Part shown: positions 4,957 through 5,510 of the stretch, one piece after another
How positions within the stretch are numbered: position 1 is the stretch's first letter
Layout of the letters: the number at the start of each line of letters is the position of its first letter
NCBI GenBank assembly: GCA_036824555.1
Contig: DAISZX010000018.1
Coordinates: 1-5,510 of the forward strand
DNA from: SpSt-28 sp036824555
GTDB taxonomy: Archaea > Aenigmatarchaeota > Aenigmatarchaeia > CG10238-14 > SpSt-28
DNA length: 5,510 nt
Direction of reading: 5' to 3'
The notes under the pieces: model-generated
The model's input: the letters and a program-made list of their open reading frames with translations, nothing else
Databases searched by the model: none
Told to the model about the DNA's origin: nothing
Translations under genes and position numbers: made by a program

Positions 4957-5510
4957 ATGAAAATTGAGTTTCTTGGGGCAATGGGCTGCGTGGGAGCTAG
5001 CGGAATTTGTGTAGAGGAAGATGGGGACAAAATTGTTCTTGATTACGGAACAAAAGTAAGGGAAGTACCACCGAAATTTCCGTTGCCAGTTGAAAGACCT
5101 AAGGCAATTCTTCTCTCTCATGCCCATCTAGATCATTCTGGAGGAATCCCACTATTAGTAAAAAAATATTCCACTCCAATTTATGCTTTAGATGTCACAA
5201 AAGAGTTAACAGAGCTCTTGCTACAAGATTCAATAAAAGTTTCTAGAGAAGAGGGAATAGAACTACCGTTTAATGAGTTTGATTTAAAGCAGACGATGAA
5301 GAATTTTATAATCGTTAGTTATCATAAGCCGTTTAAGATAGGAAATTTTGAGATTACTTACTTTGACGCAGGCCACATCCCAGGTTCTGCAATGATCTTT
5401 GTAAAATCGAAGAAAACTAACTTGCTTTACACAGGAGACTTCAACGATGTTAATACTAGGTTGTTAGATAAGTGTGAAGAAGATTTACCAGAAGTTAAAA
5501 ATTTGGTGAT
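4957..5510 (+). CDS. beta-CASP metallo-beta-lactamase ribonuclease (CPSF-like), N-terminal part only
   Basis: The first 184 codons are visible and the gene continues past the right edge. Seen: metallo-beta-lactamase motif 1 (D29 in LDYG), motif 2 HAHLDH at 55-60, motif 3 H140 in DAGHIPGSAM (137-146), and motif 4 D161 in YTGDFN. The GHIPGS context and TGDFN are typical of the CPSF73/Int11-like beta-CASP group, whose archaeal members act as endo- and/or 5'-3' exoribonucleases in 3'-end formation, decay or RNA maturation. No N-terminal KH domains precede the lactamase fold, so it is not the transcription-terminating aCPSF1 type; aCPSF2-like is more likely than RNase J. The beta-CASP domain and later motifs lie outside the window. 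The start is fixed by an in-frame TAA seven codons upstream and by the TATA distance. Expected to be cytoplasmic with two zinc ions. Confidence 0.92.
   Translation, partial: MKIEFLGAMGCVGASGICVEEDGDKIVLDYGTKVREVPPKFPLPVERPKAILLSHAHLDHSGGIPLLVKKYSTPIYALDVTKELTELLLQDSIKVSREEGIELPFNEFDLKQTMKNFIIVSYHKPFKIGNFEITYFDAGHIPGSAMIFVKSKKTNLLYTGDFNDVNTRLLDKCEEDLPEVKNLV

Overview
The window looks like part of an AT-rich archaeal genome. The evidence is a polyprenyl-diphosphate synthase next to a geranylgeranyl-reductase-type flavoprotein, archaeal TATA-type promoters about 24-26 bases before start codons (implying leaderless mRNAs), a GGTGA Shine-Dalgarno motif, a beta-CASP RNase and a small secreted Cys-cluster protein of a type I associate with archaea. 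The Lys/Ile/Glu-rich proteins and tight packing would suit a thermophile or a small DPANN-like or euryarchaeal genome, but I cannot name the lineage.

Layout. Positions 1-1446 (minus strand) hold a two-gene isoprenoid unit: uppS, then after a single spacer base a FAD-dependent geranylgeranyl reductase family gene that runs off the left edge. A 35-bp divergent spacer (1447-1481) appears to carry interleaved promoters for uppS (minus) and tldD (plus). Positions 1482-4121 hold the tldD-tldE pair, joined stop-to-start with no spacer. TldD keeps the HExxxH metal motif and the late Cys, while TldE has lost them, as expected for this heterodimeric metalloprotease. Positions 4122-4332 are a 211-bp non-coding gap rich in structure: two abutting hairpins, an 11-bp tandem repeat, a T-rich tract and a perfect 20-bp palindrome. 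Positions 4333-4920 encode a membrane-anchored, extracellular 16-Cys protein with two Cys modules. A strong TATA element directly follows its stop codon and drives a beta-CASP metallo-beta-lactamase RNase, which starts at 4957 and runs off the right edge.

How the genes work together. UppS makes the long cis-polyprenyl diphosphate that becomes the archaeal glycan lipid carrier. The coupled reductase plausibly saturates isoprene units in that carrier or in membrane lipids. TldD/TldE is a self-contained cytoplasmic peptidase. The Cys-rich protein and the RNase look like separate transcription units. I see no clear new multi-gene system. The most unusual parts are the 4122-4332 gap, the 16-Cys protein and the possible polyprenol-reductase pairing.
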